Assembly: GCA_027625915.1 (NCBI GenBank)
Contig: JANTQA010000008.1
Span: 3,117,001-3,181,000 of the forward strand
Direction of reading: 5' to 3'
DNA length: 64,000 nucleotides
Source of the DNA: Anaeramoeba flamelloides
Taxonomy: Eukaryota > Metamonada > Anaeramoebidae
Each line of letters begins with the position of its first letter. Position 1 is the stretch's first letter. The notes under the pieces are model-generated. The model was not told where the DNA came from. It ran no database searches and saw only the letters and a program-made list of their open reading frames with translations. This document shows positions 1-12,010 of the stretch, in pieces. Both the position numbers and the translations under genes were made by a program.

Positions 1-3000
1 TAATTTGCGAAAGTAATTTATTTGTCCCTTTAAGATAATTATATTCATTTACAGAGATTATATAATGTTTTTTGGGATCAAATTTTACTAAATAAGCAGT
101 GCAATTATTAGAAACAATCATTATTTCACTATTTTCTTTAAATTCACAGATAGAGTTTGAAATTTGTAATTTGATTTTAATCATTGGCTCAATTGGCTTA
201 TCAGTTGGAATGATTGATGCCGAATTTGGATCTATTAAGATTTTAAATATTTGAAAATAACCTAAATTTGATGTTGTTGCTAAAAATTTGTTATTTTTAT
301 GTATTGCCATTGAAATAATTTTCTCATTATTAAGAGCATTTTTAAATTCTTGAAAATTTACTTTCTGCTTTTTCTTTCTCTTGCTTTGCACACCAAATAA
401 TCTTACATTACTCCCATCACCAGAAATGATCCCAATCAGAGTCCCGTCATGACTAAACTTGATAAATTGATAATTGTCATCATTATATCTATGTAAATTA
501 TTTTTAGTAAAATAAAAAATAAAATTGAAATTAATTTAGATACACATATTTATTTATTTTTAAATCTCCACGTCAAATCTTTTTCGAAACAAATAAAAAG
601 AAAATTCTATGAATTGATATTAAATTTCAGAACATGAATATAATTTTTAATTAATTTAATGAAAAAAATTGTATTTATGAAAATATTTAACTCGTGAGAA
701 GTAAATTTTTTACTAAGATTCAACTCTTCAAAAATTCAATAAAAAATTGATCAAAATTATTTTGATTTATAATTTATGTTTAAAAAAAAAAAATTATTTT
801 CAAACTTATGGAAATTATCAAAGTTATTATTATCAATTACAAAAAAGAAAAGGATATTAGTTGAAGCATGATGTTTTATTTGGGATATTGTATTATTTTC
901 TTTGAGAGGAAAAAAAAAGATCTATTCCGTTTAGAAATGAATACAAAATGATAAGAAAAAAATTATCAATTTTACACTCTTTCGTTAAGGGGGATTAGCC
1001 ATTACATTTTAACAAGAAAAATTGTTTTGAAGTTTAAAAATGTGGATTTTGAATAATTTTGTAAAACTATTAAATATTAGTGCATCATAAAATAAAAACG
1101 AGATATTGCTGATCTTTAGATATGATCGAGAAAAATTTTTTTGTGTCATTTTGAAAGATTTGTTAAAATAAATTAGAAGATAAACTAATATTTTACCCCA
1201 CAAGATATTCAAAATAAACAAATTTTTTCAAATGACAATGGTTCAATCAAAAAAAAAATCACTTTTATTTTCTTTTCAGCTTGGTTAATTTTTTTTTTTT
1301 TATTCAATTTTTTTTCTTTTAATATACCCTATTATTTGAAAGGTATCATTTCAATTAATAACCCGTATTACCAGGCTTTTTTCAATAATACCAGATTTAA
1401 TATTTTAATTTTAAACTTTTAGTAAAGTTGCCAGACTCAAAGAAACAAAAACATCTCATGATACAACCCAATTTATTTACTTGATGTTAGCTATCACTAT
1501 ATATTACATTTCTTTAAGTCCCTTTACCCTCCTCATTTAAAACATAGATGTATTGTATATTTAAAGACATTTTGAAACAACCAATTGACGATATTACTTG
1601 TAGATTTTTGATAATGATTATCAATTAGTTTGTTTTTAATTTTCAAATAATTTACACTTCATTTAGTGAAAGGGTTTTTTTTATTCCTTTTAAAATTTAT
1701 TATTTATTATTTATTATTTTTAAGGACTGCCCCAATTCCAGGCTCAGAGACGATTGGAATTCAATGTATCAATCAAGACAAATAATTTAATCTATTGTTT
1801 GCAGAAGGAAAGACAAAATATTGTCAAATTTGATTTTTTTCAACTTTTTTCCTCATGAATCTTCTTTATATTGGGAAGAAGAGTTACAAAGGAAAAAGAT
1901 CAAGCATGGCTTGTTAATACCGGAGATAATGAAACGCAGCAGTATGGGTAACTTAAAAATAAAAAAGAAAAGCAAAGAATAAAAATATCAACTGTTAAAA
2001 ATGTCAACGAGATCAAACTGAAAAAAAGATTGACAGTACTCAAACAACGATTCCCCTCCAAATGAACATTCATGATCAATCATCAAATTAAAATAAATTA
2101 ACCAAAAGTATCCTGACTGTGATTTTGGGTGTTCTTAATTAAATGATAGTATCGAGTTGCATTTTTTTTTTTTTTTTTTACCACTTGCTTCTTATAAAAC
2201 CTCACTAAATCTATTTTTTTTTTCTTTTTATTTTTTAGCTTTATTTCTTGTAATTTTTTTGTTTTTGCCTTTTCAACCATAAAAATGATTTGGGAATGTC
2301 TTTCGCTACGAATAACCGTGAACTCTATGATTTTATGTAACTTTCTTTTTGAAATTTAAGTAAAAGAACATCTAGAGTGTAATTTACACTTCTTTGATAA
2401 TAATAATATTCTAAAAATTTAGGTTTCTTTTCAGTAAATCTTTTTTGATGAAAAAAATTTCTGAATTATAGAACATACCAAGGTAAATCTAAAATCAATT
2501 TTTTTAACATCAAAGTCTCGTAGTTCTCCAGAATTATATTTAATTAAAATCTTATTTGTAATCTAAATAATATGGTTTGTTGTATATAAAGTGGAGTAAA
2601 TTTGTCATAGTGGTATTTTAGGTTTAGAATATTTTCAAGGGAATAATTTTGGATTTTCAAAGAGAAAATGATTTGCACAAGTGTAGGTAAAAAATTTCCA
2701 AAAAAAAACATAAATTTTAAAATTTGAAAAGATCTTTCGACTTTACAATCTCTATGTTAAATAAATATGAAGATAAACATAAAAGTAATTTTTGTTTAAC
2801 ATCAAATTTGGACAGCCTTCGGGGGTTAGTATCTACCAAATAGAAACCTAAAATTAAAGTATGTTTCTATTGGGAGGCAAATCATTTTATTTTTGCATGG
2901 TTCAAATGTCTCTAGGAATTCGCTTCGTAAAATAATACCAAATTTTGATAATCACATCAATTAAAAATGATCTCTGTATTTGTAAAAAATCCAAAGAATT

Positions 3001-5925
3001 TTAGAAAAAAAATCTACCTTTCGATACAAATTTTAAGGTTTAAACATCAATATTAAGACTTTAAAGATGAAAAATATCTTTCTTAAATTTTCTAGAAATG
3101 TAGATTAGTTGCTAAAAAATTTAATTTTTTTATAAAATAAATAATTAACTCTGAAATTATTTTTTACAGATTTTAATCACATATGGGAAATATATTGAAA
3201 ATACAACCGCTTTCATAGAAAGGAAACAAAATTAATCAATTTTTGGGGTTTTTATGTCAATAATTATTGAGCTAAATTTTGACTATTATAAAATCTAAAT
3301 AAAAATAGTTACTTTTGGGAGTTCGAAATATTTATTATTAAAGACTGGAATACTATTTATTTTGAGTTTATATTTTTTGATTTGAAAAAGTTAATTTAAA
3401 AAAAAAAATCCAAAATGATAAATTTTAATTGTGTTCTTTAGTAGAAAATGTAACAATTTATTATGTAATAAGATTATATAATAGATTTTTTAGACTCACA
3501 GAAACTATTTGATCCATGGCGTACTAATTTGATTTATTTTCAATTACAAAACACTTTAATTATAGACGAATATAAGGCGAGGCTAATTCCTAAAAAAGAT
3601 TTTAATCAAGTAAATTGATGAAGAAAATCTAATATCAAAATTAAAAAGGGAAGAACTATACGAGTTAATATTGTGAATACTTCAAAAAATAATTCAAATA
3701 ATAAAAACGATTAGAAGCACATGTGAAAAAGTGCAAATTTTTATTTCTGTAAAATCTTCAAAGGTATTGTTGGAAATAACTAAACAATTTTTTTTTGTAT
3801 AAAAATAAGTTTATTGGAAGTAATTAATGAAGTGGTATTGAATTACCTCCTCCCCCCCCACCCACCCCCCCACCTTCAAAAACCTTTAATAGAATTTATT
3901 TTGGTGAAAATGAATAAATAAAAATTTTATTTCTAATTACAGACACTCCTAAATCCAAAATAATGGTAAAAAATAATTTTTATTCAATTTCAATTTTGTA
4001 AATTTTTCTAACTCGGCTTTCGAAAACATTTTATTTCAATGAACATTTCGAAAATCAACTTATTTTTACAAAGTTTCTTTGCGCTTATACACATAATATT
4101 CTTTCTCCAAAGCAAAGTTAATGAAAATCCAAAATGAATGAAAAATGAATTAAAAAAATTTTCAACATTTTTTTGAATTTATCAGTATTTTTACAAAGTA
4201 ATACTCAAATAGCTTCAAAGAATGAACCAAACAACCCGAGTATCACCTTTTAAAACCTTCATACCTCACCTTTTCACTGTAGCTAAAGTTTTTATTCGAT
4301 TTTTTTGCAAAATTGAACATTTCTGTTTCGGAAAAAAAGCAAAACAGGGAAAAAAAGTTCAACATGGTTTTTAATTGGGAACTTGTTGAAAACGAAAAGT
4401 AAAATCAATAAAAAGAAGAAATATATTAACTTCAAAGATGCATTCCATTATATTATTTTTAATCAAATCAACAAACAAAATGTTCGTCTACTTTATTGAT
4501 TATCGAAATCGTGATGAGTGGCTTTGGAGATCTCAAAAATAGTCAAATTTTTCAACATATTTTTAATGACTGATCAACCAAAGGGAAACTCTCTACCAAA
4601 AGATAGTATTAAAAAAACTGTTATTGTGATGAGTCCTCCATTTTGTCTTTATTGCTTCATTTATTTTTTCTTTTATTAATAAGATCTTATTTTGAATTTT
4701 CAGTTTTCTGGATTCTATTAAGATTCCCTATTAAAAATCGAGTTGAACTTTTTTTCTTTGTTTAGCTTTTTTTCACAAATGGGTGTTTTCTTGTAAAAAT
4801 TCTATTTTGGAAAGATCGATGTAATTTGATTTGAAAACAATTTTTTTCACAAAAAATATTCCGTTTTCAGACAAATTTTGCTCATAGGATTAAAATAAAT
4901 GAAAAAAATTTTGTTCTAAAAAGTTTTTGGTTATCAAAAAAAGAAATTAAGATAATAATTGGTTATGAACAAAAATTCAAAATTTTGTTGGGGTTAGTGA
5001 TCCAAAATTTGATTAGTTGAATAAAAAGTGTTTTAAGTTTGCTCGTTTAAACCCCACCAGAGAAGATTTTTTGTTTTTAGAATAAATCGAAAATAAAAAA
5101 GAAATGCTTCTGAAGATCTTTAGTGTTATTTTCAATCCATAACCAAATTTGGTACAAAAAAACAAATCAAATTATTTAGGTATCTTTCATGCAAACCAAA
5201 ACAAAAACAAAAATAAGAAAAAATTGATACAGCACTGAAAAGATTGGGAATTTCTTATTGTGGAAGAATTTTTTTTTTCTTAAAAACCAAAGCAGTAAAA
5301 AAATTAAAAAAAAAGAAAGTCTGAAAAAGAAGAAGAAGAAGAAGAAGAAGAAAAATAAAAAGAAAGACAGTGCAACTTACTGTAGTTCACAAATGCCTTT
5401 GTTCGTTACAACATTTACGATGGACACTGAACCAGGTTTAGTTGAAGGAAAAGCAAGGTATTTGGTTTTGTTGCTAAACTCGACAAAATCGATAATATTC
5501 CTTTTCCTCATCCCTTTTTGTATTTTGACTTTGAAAAGCTGGTCAGATCTTAACGATCCAAATTTCACGAAATGCAGTTTGGACTTTGTTAGGATCAAAA
5601 GGCCTGTGGATGTCAATTTTGTATCAATTATTTTGTTCTCAAGTTCAAATTCTGAGATACTTTTTAATTTTATTTCTTCCCATAAAAAGACCTTGTTCTG
5701 TGGGAATTTCTTTTGGTTATTCCCATCACCAACTAAGACAAAAAGTGAACTTGTTTGGAATAACGATACAAGCCCAATCCCTGTGCTTTCGAAACGCCTG
5801 CTTAATAACAAAGAAAAGTCTGTTTCATATTTGAATACTTTAAAACCATCAGAAAGGCTAACAATAAAATACTTTCCACAAGAGGTGATTTCAAAACAGT
5901 TTACTTTCAATAAAGAGTTATTCAT
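1..5925 (-). CDS. WIPI/Atg18-like beta-propeller (PROPPIN), 3'-partial
   Basis: WD-repeat beta-propeller of the PROPPIN (Atg18/WIPI) family, which acts in autophagy by recognising phosphoinositides on membranes. Exon 1 is 5925..5381 and exon 2 is 488..1, running off the window edge, so the C-terminus is missing. Exon 1 ends CTACA|GTAAGT and exon 2 follows TTACATAG; the phase agrees and the split codon becomes CAA. The order of motifs follows WIPI proteins: CFEITSCGKYFIVSL (blade 1), LVSLFQTSSLFVLVG, then YLAFPSTKPGSVSIVNV, equivalent to the family's YLAYPGS..GEV segment. Exon 2 continues with FIKFSHDGTLIGIIS and NVRLFG, equivalent to LAAITFNASGSKLASAS..IRVF. At the place of the lipid-binding FRRG motif I read FQEFKNAL, so the two arginines seem to be absent. 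At least 344 residues are visible. The start at MNNSLLK fits the short N-terminus of the family. The 4.9 kb intron is unusually long. Confidence 0.7.
2085..2420. repeat. Dispersed repeat R2, copy in the WIPI intron
   Basis: Two parts have relatives near 40 kb. AAATTAACCAAAAG...TGTTCTTAATTAAA followed by a T-run and ACCACTTGCTT recurs at about 39720..39830. TTTTCAACCAT...AAATTTGGG-like sequence followed by TTACACTTCTT.. AATAATAATA recurs at about 41530..41720. The copies are diverged and element ends cannot be set by eye. Confidence 0.45.
2821..3591 (+). mobile_element. Decayed copy of the TTAA-type repeat R1
   Basis: About 770 bp, collinear with the element at 44566..45309. Shared blocks include GCATGGTTCAAATG, ATCAATTAAAAATGATCT, AAATATCTTTCTTAAATTT and GAAATGTAGATTAGTT. 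The ends GGGGGTTAGTATC and GGCTAATTCC still pair as degenerate terminal inverted repeats, but the flanking TTAA is not preserved. It is therefore older than the 44.6 kb copy. No transposase frame is visible; it is a non-autonomous element. Confidence 0.7.
3846..3875 (+). repeat. C-rich tract
   Basis: A 30-base stretch almost all C, with runs of 8, 3 and 7 C, in a region that is otherwise almost pure A/T. The minus (transcribed) strand is G-rich here and could form a quadruplex in the pre-mRNA intron. Confidence 0.8.
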
Positions 5926-7861
5926 AGCAGGATTAAAAGGATAAAAAATAAAAATAATTTATTGAAAACTTACTTCTATTTTCAAGATGTCTTTGGGAGG
6001 AAAAACAATGTAGGTGAAGGGTAGTTTGTCTTTTTGATAATATATTTTTCTCTTGAATAGAGTACAAGGACTTATTCTTTGTTTCAGATTTCGCTTGTTC
6101 ACCAATTCACACACATTAATTTAACCCTTTCCAAAAGAAAATACATGTTTCTTTTTTCGAGAAAGCTTATACATTACATGGCCTAAGAAACTGACAACAA
6201 ATAACAACTCAAGAGAGTTTCGGGTTTATGTAAACTCTATTATTGAAAAAAGAAATTCTTCATGTATACATTTCAATATATAATAATTTATTATAAAAAA
6301 TGAAAAAAAATATCATATTGATTTCTAACAGTTCCATTATTTAAAATAGAAACTATATATTACAAAAGATCAAATAGTCAAATTTTTTATAAAAAAAAGA
6401 GTTTCTTTGATAAAATTTTTTTCATAATAAAATATAAAATCTTTTTAAAATTTGAGAAATTAAAAAAAATTTTATCCAAATGCACTTTTTAATTTTAAAT
6501 TTTTACTTAATAAAAAGATGATTATCTACAAAATTGAATTGAAATTAATAATAAAAATGAGAATTAAATTATATGTGTTTTTATTTGGAACAACAAGAAA
6601 ATTAATGCACATTTTTTATTGTGGAACACCTGTTTTCAGCTTTGAAAAACAGTTTTGTTTAACCACTATAAGTACGAGTCTAACAAAGAATCATATTTGA
6701 TAATTTTCACAAAACAGAGCTTTGAAGGAAATTTCTTTACTATTAATGATTTTAAATTTCATGAACTATCGTTAAATGATTTGATTCGTATTTTTTATAA
6801 TATAGCGATGCTTTTTTTTAATTTATGTAATTGTTAATAAGTAACAATTTATAAATGCATGTATTAAATTTATAATCTTTTTTAATTAAAAAATAATTTT
6901 TTTTAGAGTACTAATGTTTGCTAATTTAAATTCGATAAATCAAATATATTAAACAAAGTATATCAGCGGAAAGGATGGTTTATACTTTTTTTATGAAATT
7001 ATTATTTGTAAATTTCACTAATAAAATGAAAAAATTTAAAAAATAAATGAAAAAAAAATGAAAATTTATTGAAATTTCTAATGATATTGATTTTTTTTGA
7101 TTTTTTTCGTGTGAGAAAAGAGAAATACACTAAAAAATCGAAAAAAAAAAAAAAAGAGAGAAAAAGATAGTAATAAAAAAGCGGGATTGAAAAATCTTTC
7201 AGATACAATCATTTAAAAATCTTCTAAAGTTATTATTTCTAAATTTTTTTCTTTACCAAACTCATATTTATTTTAATATACAGTCTTTTTTTTATTTTTT
7301 TTATTTTATTTTTTATCTGGGGATTGTGTTGCCTTTTTTATTTTTATAAATATTTAGAAAATATTTATTTAATTTTAATCAATTGAACAAAATTACTATA
7401 AAGAAAAAAAAAAAAAAAAAATACTTCATAGAGTTTGTCTAAACAGAGTTTATTTACATATTATAAATAATTGATAATTTGCATTAAGGCCAAAGTATAA
7501 GAAAAAAATGAGCGTATAATAATAGACCATGTTTATACATATTGTGAGTTGTTGTTGTTATTATTGCTGTTACTGTGGCCATTACTATTACTACCACCAC
7601 TACTAGGCTAAGAATTATTTCTTGAACTTTAACCACTCAAAAACAAATCCGAATTGATTACACTATTAAATAAATGAAATCAGCGAAAGCGGGAATAATT
7701 AAAGTGTAATAAATTATAAAATAGTTACTACTTTATTATATTAGTGTAGTACGACAAATCACCTTTTAACAATCAATTGAAAATCTAATTATATATGTAT
7801 ATTTGACAGACTGGAATAACGGGAAACTACAAATTGCAAATAATTCTTAAATCAAACAGAA
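5926..7861. other. Intergenic spacer between WIPI-like and RADX-like genes
   Basis: No convincing gene. Short open frames at 6518..6837 are in different frames, broken by stops and A/T-driven. A triplet-repeat patch at 7540..7611 would read Ser/Gly/Asn on the minus strand between stops; it looks like a coding low-complexity remnant but has no anchor. Confidence 0.5.
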
Positions 7862-9071
7862 TCAGAATTTTTTTGGCAAATACACATAATATTCATCTTG
7901 AAACATTCTTATTAATTGATAAATAAGCCCTTCATCCAAATCCATGCGTGTTGTAAAGCAAAAAACTAAAGGTAAATTGGTTAATAATGTTGATAATCTA
8001 TCTTGCTGCACTGCGATTTTTTTTAGTTGTAAAATTTGCTTTAATTTCTTTTTTAAAAAGAAATCATTAAAAAAAATGCTATTACAAAAGTTATCGATAA
8101 TATTAATTTTAATTTGATCGCGTGAAAAATGTAATTTTACAATGGACTTATCATCATAAGAACTTTTCACTTGTATTAAAAGTTTGTTTTTTTTTTTAAA
8201 AATTATTTTTTCGATTTTGCCTTGTATCAAAAATAAATTAGATTTTTCTTGATTTGGAATCGAATTACAATCAATAAAATCTAATTTATAAAGATCTTTA
8301 AAATTGGAAATTGAAATTAATTTTTGAAGATAAGGCTTTTTATTATTCCAAAAATACATCTGTTCTTCAAATGCCATTTGTTGTTGATGATTAGAATTAA
8401 AATTGCTTTTATTTTTATATAGCTTTAGATTTTGATAATATTTTTGTTCATGGATTTGATATTTATCAATGATTTGTGTTTGTGGGCATGCGAGTAATAA
8501 TATCAAATTTTTTCCATTATTAAAATTTATTTTCTTAAATATGACATTTTGAAATAGAATTATGTGACCGTTTTTAATCTTTTGGATTTTTTTTATATTT
8601 CCGGTTGCAGTTTCTAATAGATCAAAATAAATAGGAATAAATAAATCGGCAGAATAGTCTTTTAAAACTATAATTTTTTTCTTAATATTTACTAAAAATT
8701 GTAAATTGTTTTTCAAGAAGTTGAAATTGCCCGAGTGACAAACTATACCACAATAATTAATTATTTGTTCCGATTCAGTTAAATTAATCAATTCTCGACT
8801 AGTGGATACAATAAGATCATTTTTAATTGGATTGACATTTTTTTGTTTTTTTGTTTTTGCATTTTCATTAAATACCCCGATTAATTCACCGTTTTTGTTT
8901 TGATGTATTCTTTGAAGGCTATTTTTGTTTTTTTGATTTTCATTTTGACTTGTATTTTCATTGTTTGTGCTTTCAATATCAGTTTTTTCATATATTTCAT
9001 TTCGGTTATTATTATCCTTTGAATTATAATTGGCATTATACATATTATCACTCTCATATTCAATCTCCATT

Positions 9072-9127
<56 letters not shown>

Positions 9128-10575
9128 GATATTGATATTATTGTTGTTGTTGTTGCTGTTATTGTTAAAAGTATTAGTATTATCCACATTATTATTATTA
9201 TTATTGTTGTTGGTGGTGTTGGTGTTACTGTTATTGCTATTACTACCACCACCAGTATTATTATCAATAATAATATTATCATTACCGTTATTATTGATAT
9301 TACTACTACTATTGATACTAATGAAATTATTGTTGTTATTGTTAGTGTTAAAAGTATTAGTATTGTTCAGATTATTGATGCTGCTGTTAATACCCCCATC
9401 ACCGTTGATTCTGTCATTGTTTTGAATAGTCATATTATTATTAATATTACTTTCACTATTATTATTATTATTATTATAATCATCATTAGATTTTATAAAG
9501 ATTTTTTCTTTTAAATTTTGGATTTTCTTTTTTTCAAAAACATTTTGGTTAAGTTCCAATTTTGGTAATAAAGTTTTGTTTATTACCTCTTCAGGAACTA
9601 TCATTATGATTTCATAGGGTGGCTTTTTTAAATTTATTTTTGATGAGTCAATGCAAATTTCTAGAGTTTGTTCTCGATAATGTTTTTTGATTCTATAATT
9701 CCTGATCAAAAGATAGTGATTTATTTTGATTGAATAAAAAAATGCTATGATTAATTTGTCCCAAATGGTTATGGAAATTTGAAAATTCTTATTAAAGGCA
9801 TCGCAAATGGTAAATGTAAATTGAAAAGGATAAGACTTGTTTTTGTTAATTGACCCATAATGAATTAAATTTGATTTTTCAATAACTTTGCCGAGAATAC
9901 CTATTTTTGGCTGCTTATGAACTGTTTGATATTTTGTAATCAGACTCGGTATAGTTTCAAATCTTGAGGTTTCATAGATCCCTTTATTTAGTTCGCTATA
10001 CTTTATTTGCTCTTCTTTGACCCACTCAACCCCATAAGGTTCTCGTAATTCTCGATTGAAGTAGCAACCTCTCCCCCCAACTAAGGGCAAATACTGTAGT
10101 GTTTCCCGTATCGTGGATCCATCACAGACCGGAAGATTATCAAGTGCTGTGCTATCAATTGGCATTTGCTGATCAACAACCCTCAACCCAGTGATCATTC
10201 GGAATTGTGAATTAGCATAAATTAATTTTTCAAATTTGATAATTTCAATAACACTTCCAGATCGAATTTCAAGTCGGTTATTGAATTTGGGGTGTAAGTG
10301 GTATTTCAATTTATTTTTAAAATCAGTAACAAGCAAATCATAAACAAAAATTTCATCTGTTTTTCCAATTTTGCTTTGGTAAAAAGGATCGTTCAAAACT
10401 TTTGTGTTGTTAGTTGGGTTTTTTTAAAAAGGTTTTTTGAAAAAAAAAAAAAAAGTTTTTGAATCAAAAAGAAAAGATAAGAGAAGTTGTAAAAAAGATT
10501 ACAAGAAAGTTTTTGGAGAACATAAACTTTTTTGGTAATTGAAAAGGATTCATCAATTTGTTTTTGATCCATCAT
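7862..10575 (-). CDS. RADX-like (RPA-related) OB-fold ssDNA-binding protein
   Basis: Homologue of RADX, an RPA70-related protein that binds single-stranded DNA and restrains RAD51 at replication forks in animals. Exon 1 is 10575..10503 and exon 2 is 10398..7862; the product is 869 aa, close to human RADX. Exon 2 has no ATG of its own before NDPFYQS (only TTG), so the upstream exon MMDQKQIDES..VYVLQKLS is needed. The 104-base intron has GTAATC, a CTAAC branch-like site and ACAAAAG, and the phase fits. Family marks: VYDLLVTDFKNKLKYHL with LRSGS-like EIRSGSVIEI (OB-A), then PLVGGRGCYF..REPYGVEW, equivalent to RADX PLRGGKSHYL..EDPYGDIW. LIHYGS..YPFQFTFTICDAF..ISITIWD follows (OB-B), then PPYEIIMIVPEE. 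Residues about 330-480 are an Asn-rich insert encoded by AAT/AAC repeats. Function in this organism is inferred. Confidence 0.72.
9063..9470 (-). repeat. AAT/AAC triplet repeat coding poly-Asn
   Basis: Long ATT/GTT runs on the plus strand, including an uninterrupted ATT run at about 9075..9127, encode Asn tracts inside the RADX-like protein between its conserved OB regions. Probably a flexible linker; the length is likely to vary between strains. Confidence 0.8.
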
Positions 10576-12010
10576 TATTGTAAAAAGTTAAAAAAAAAAT
10601 AAATGATAAAAAATAACAGAGAAGATGATTAAGGTCGATGTGTTTTCCCAAATATTTGGTAAGGGTTAATGTTTTTATAAAAATTGGACTTTAAATGATA
10701 TTCTGAGAGATTAAGTCTTTTAGGCGAAAAATCTCTTATGGCAGTATTACGGAGAATATATTCTCAAAAATTTCAAGAGATTTTCATTTTTTTAATTCTA
10801 CAAAGTTCTTTCTTTGAGAATTTTTAATTAACCCAATATATAGAATGAAAAAGAACCAACCAAATAAAATCAGATCATAAATAAAAATCTATTTCTTTTG
10901 AAAATTAAGCTGTAGAAAAAAATAATAAAAATCTAAATAAAGTAGAAATTCATTCCTGTTTATTATTCAAATATGAGTACTAATTTGCCTTTTCTTCTTT
11001 TTGTTATTTATTCTGTTTTTGAACATATTACAACTTGTGATTGTAAGCACCTTTCCTTTTTTTTTTGTTTCACATTTTACTATGTTCATAACTTTCGAAA
11101 AACTCAAAAATTTTGTTGTTCTAGTTCTGATTTAATACTTTTTTTTGAAATATTTCAAAATAAATAAAAACATCATAAATAGATTCATATTAATGTCAAA
11201 ATTAAAAAATAATTTACTCTCAATAGCGAAGATAAATAATATTGTAAAATATATTTTTCTTGTTGAAAAATTGTTAATATTTAAAAAAAAATTTTTATTT
11301 TCAAATAATGTCAAAAAAATTAAAAAATTCGAAAATTTTCTTTTCATACAGTTTAATTTTTTTAATATTTTTTTATGGCAAATATCAAAATATTTTAAAT
11401 TATCAAGTATTATTTGTGGTTGAAGTCAAGTTGTTATTCAGAATATTTAAATAAATATATGATAATTTTTTCGTTATTTTATATTTTTGAAAAATTTCCA
11501 ACAACTTTGAACAATGTTTGATGAATTTAATTGGGTTAAATATAAAAAAACTTTATAAAATTAGTTGTGCTTTAAAATATCCCCTTTCAAGAACTTTTTT
11601 AAAAGAAGAGTAACAAGATTTAACAAAATAGGAATTGAACAATAAATGTGTTTTTTTTTTTTTATTTTTATTTTTATTTTATCTGTAAAATCGAAAAATG
11701 ACAAATTAAAAATGAAATAATCTAAGAAAAGGATATAAAGGTTAAAAGTATTGACATACTTCGTAATTTTATCAAAAGCAGAAGGAGAAAAATTTGAAAA
11801 AAAATCAAGAAATTAAGTAAAAAAAAATAGTGTAAAGTGATTAAATTTGTTCTGTTTTAAAAATTGTAAAAAAAAAAAAAAACAAAACAAAAACAATAAC
11901 AACAAAAGATTTCTAAAAAAAATAAATGTGAATTGAAACTAAAAAAAAAAAGAAAGAAAATATAAAAATATTATTTTTGCTCAACTAAAAAAAAAAGTTC
12001 ATAAAAAAAA
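10576..12010. other. Intergenic spacer
   Basis: A/T-rich, with homopolymer runs (T15 near 11650, A-runs near 11870 and 11940). Short frames on both strands at 10973..11423 overlap each other and consist mainly of F, I, K, L and N. I see no gene here. Confidence 0.5.

Larger units (their letters stand above)
489..5380 (-). other. Large intron of the WIPI-like gene, repeat-filled
   Basis: Intron of about 4.9 kb with GTAAGT donor and CATAG acceptor; ACTAAA lies about 15 bases before the acceptor. I see no open frame with a plausible protein in it. It holds a decayed copy of a terminal-inverted-repeat element (2821..3591), a further dispersed repeat (about 2085..2420) and a C-run (3846..3875). 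The rest is A/T-rich sequence with homopolymer runs. Confidence 0.6.

Noticed and set aside
5258-5944. 228-codon plus-strand frame opposite the WIPI-like exon
   Set aside because: Begins in an A-run with poly-Lys and runs antisense to an exon with clear family motifs and splice sites.
6518-6837. Two overlapping small frames with a protein-like stretch (FEGNFFTINDFKFHELSL)
   Set aside because: They are in different frames with stops between them, with no splice sites or family match; too weak to call.
9030-9425. Leu-rich open frame on the plus strand and an Ile-rich one in another minus frame
   Set aside because: They are other readings of the AAT/ATT triplet repeat that encodes poly-Asn in the RADX-like protein.
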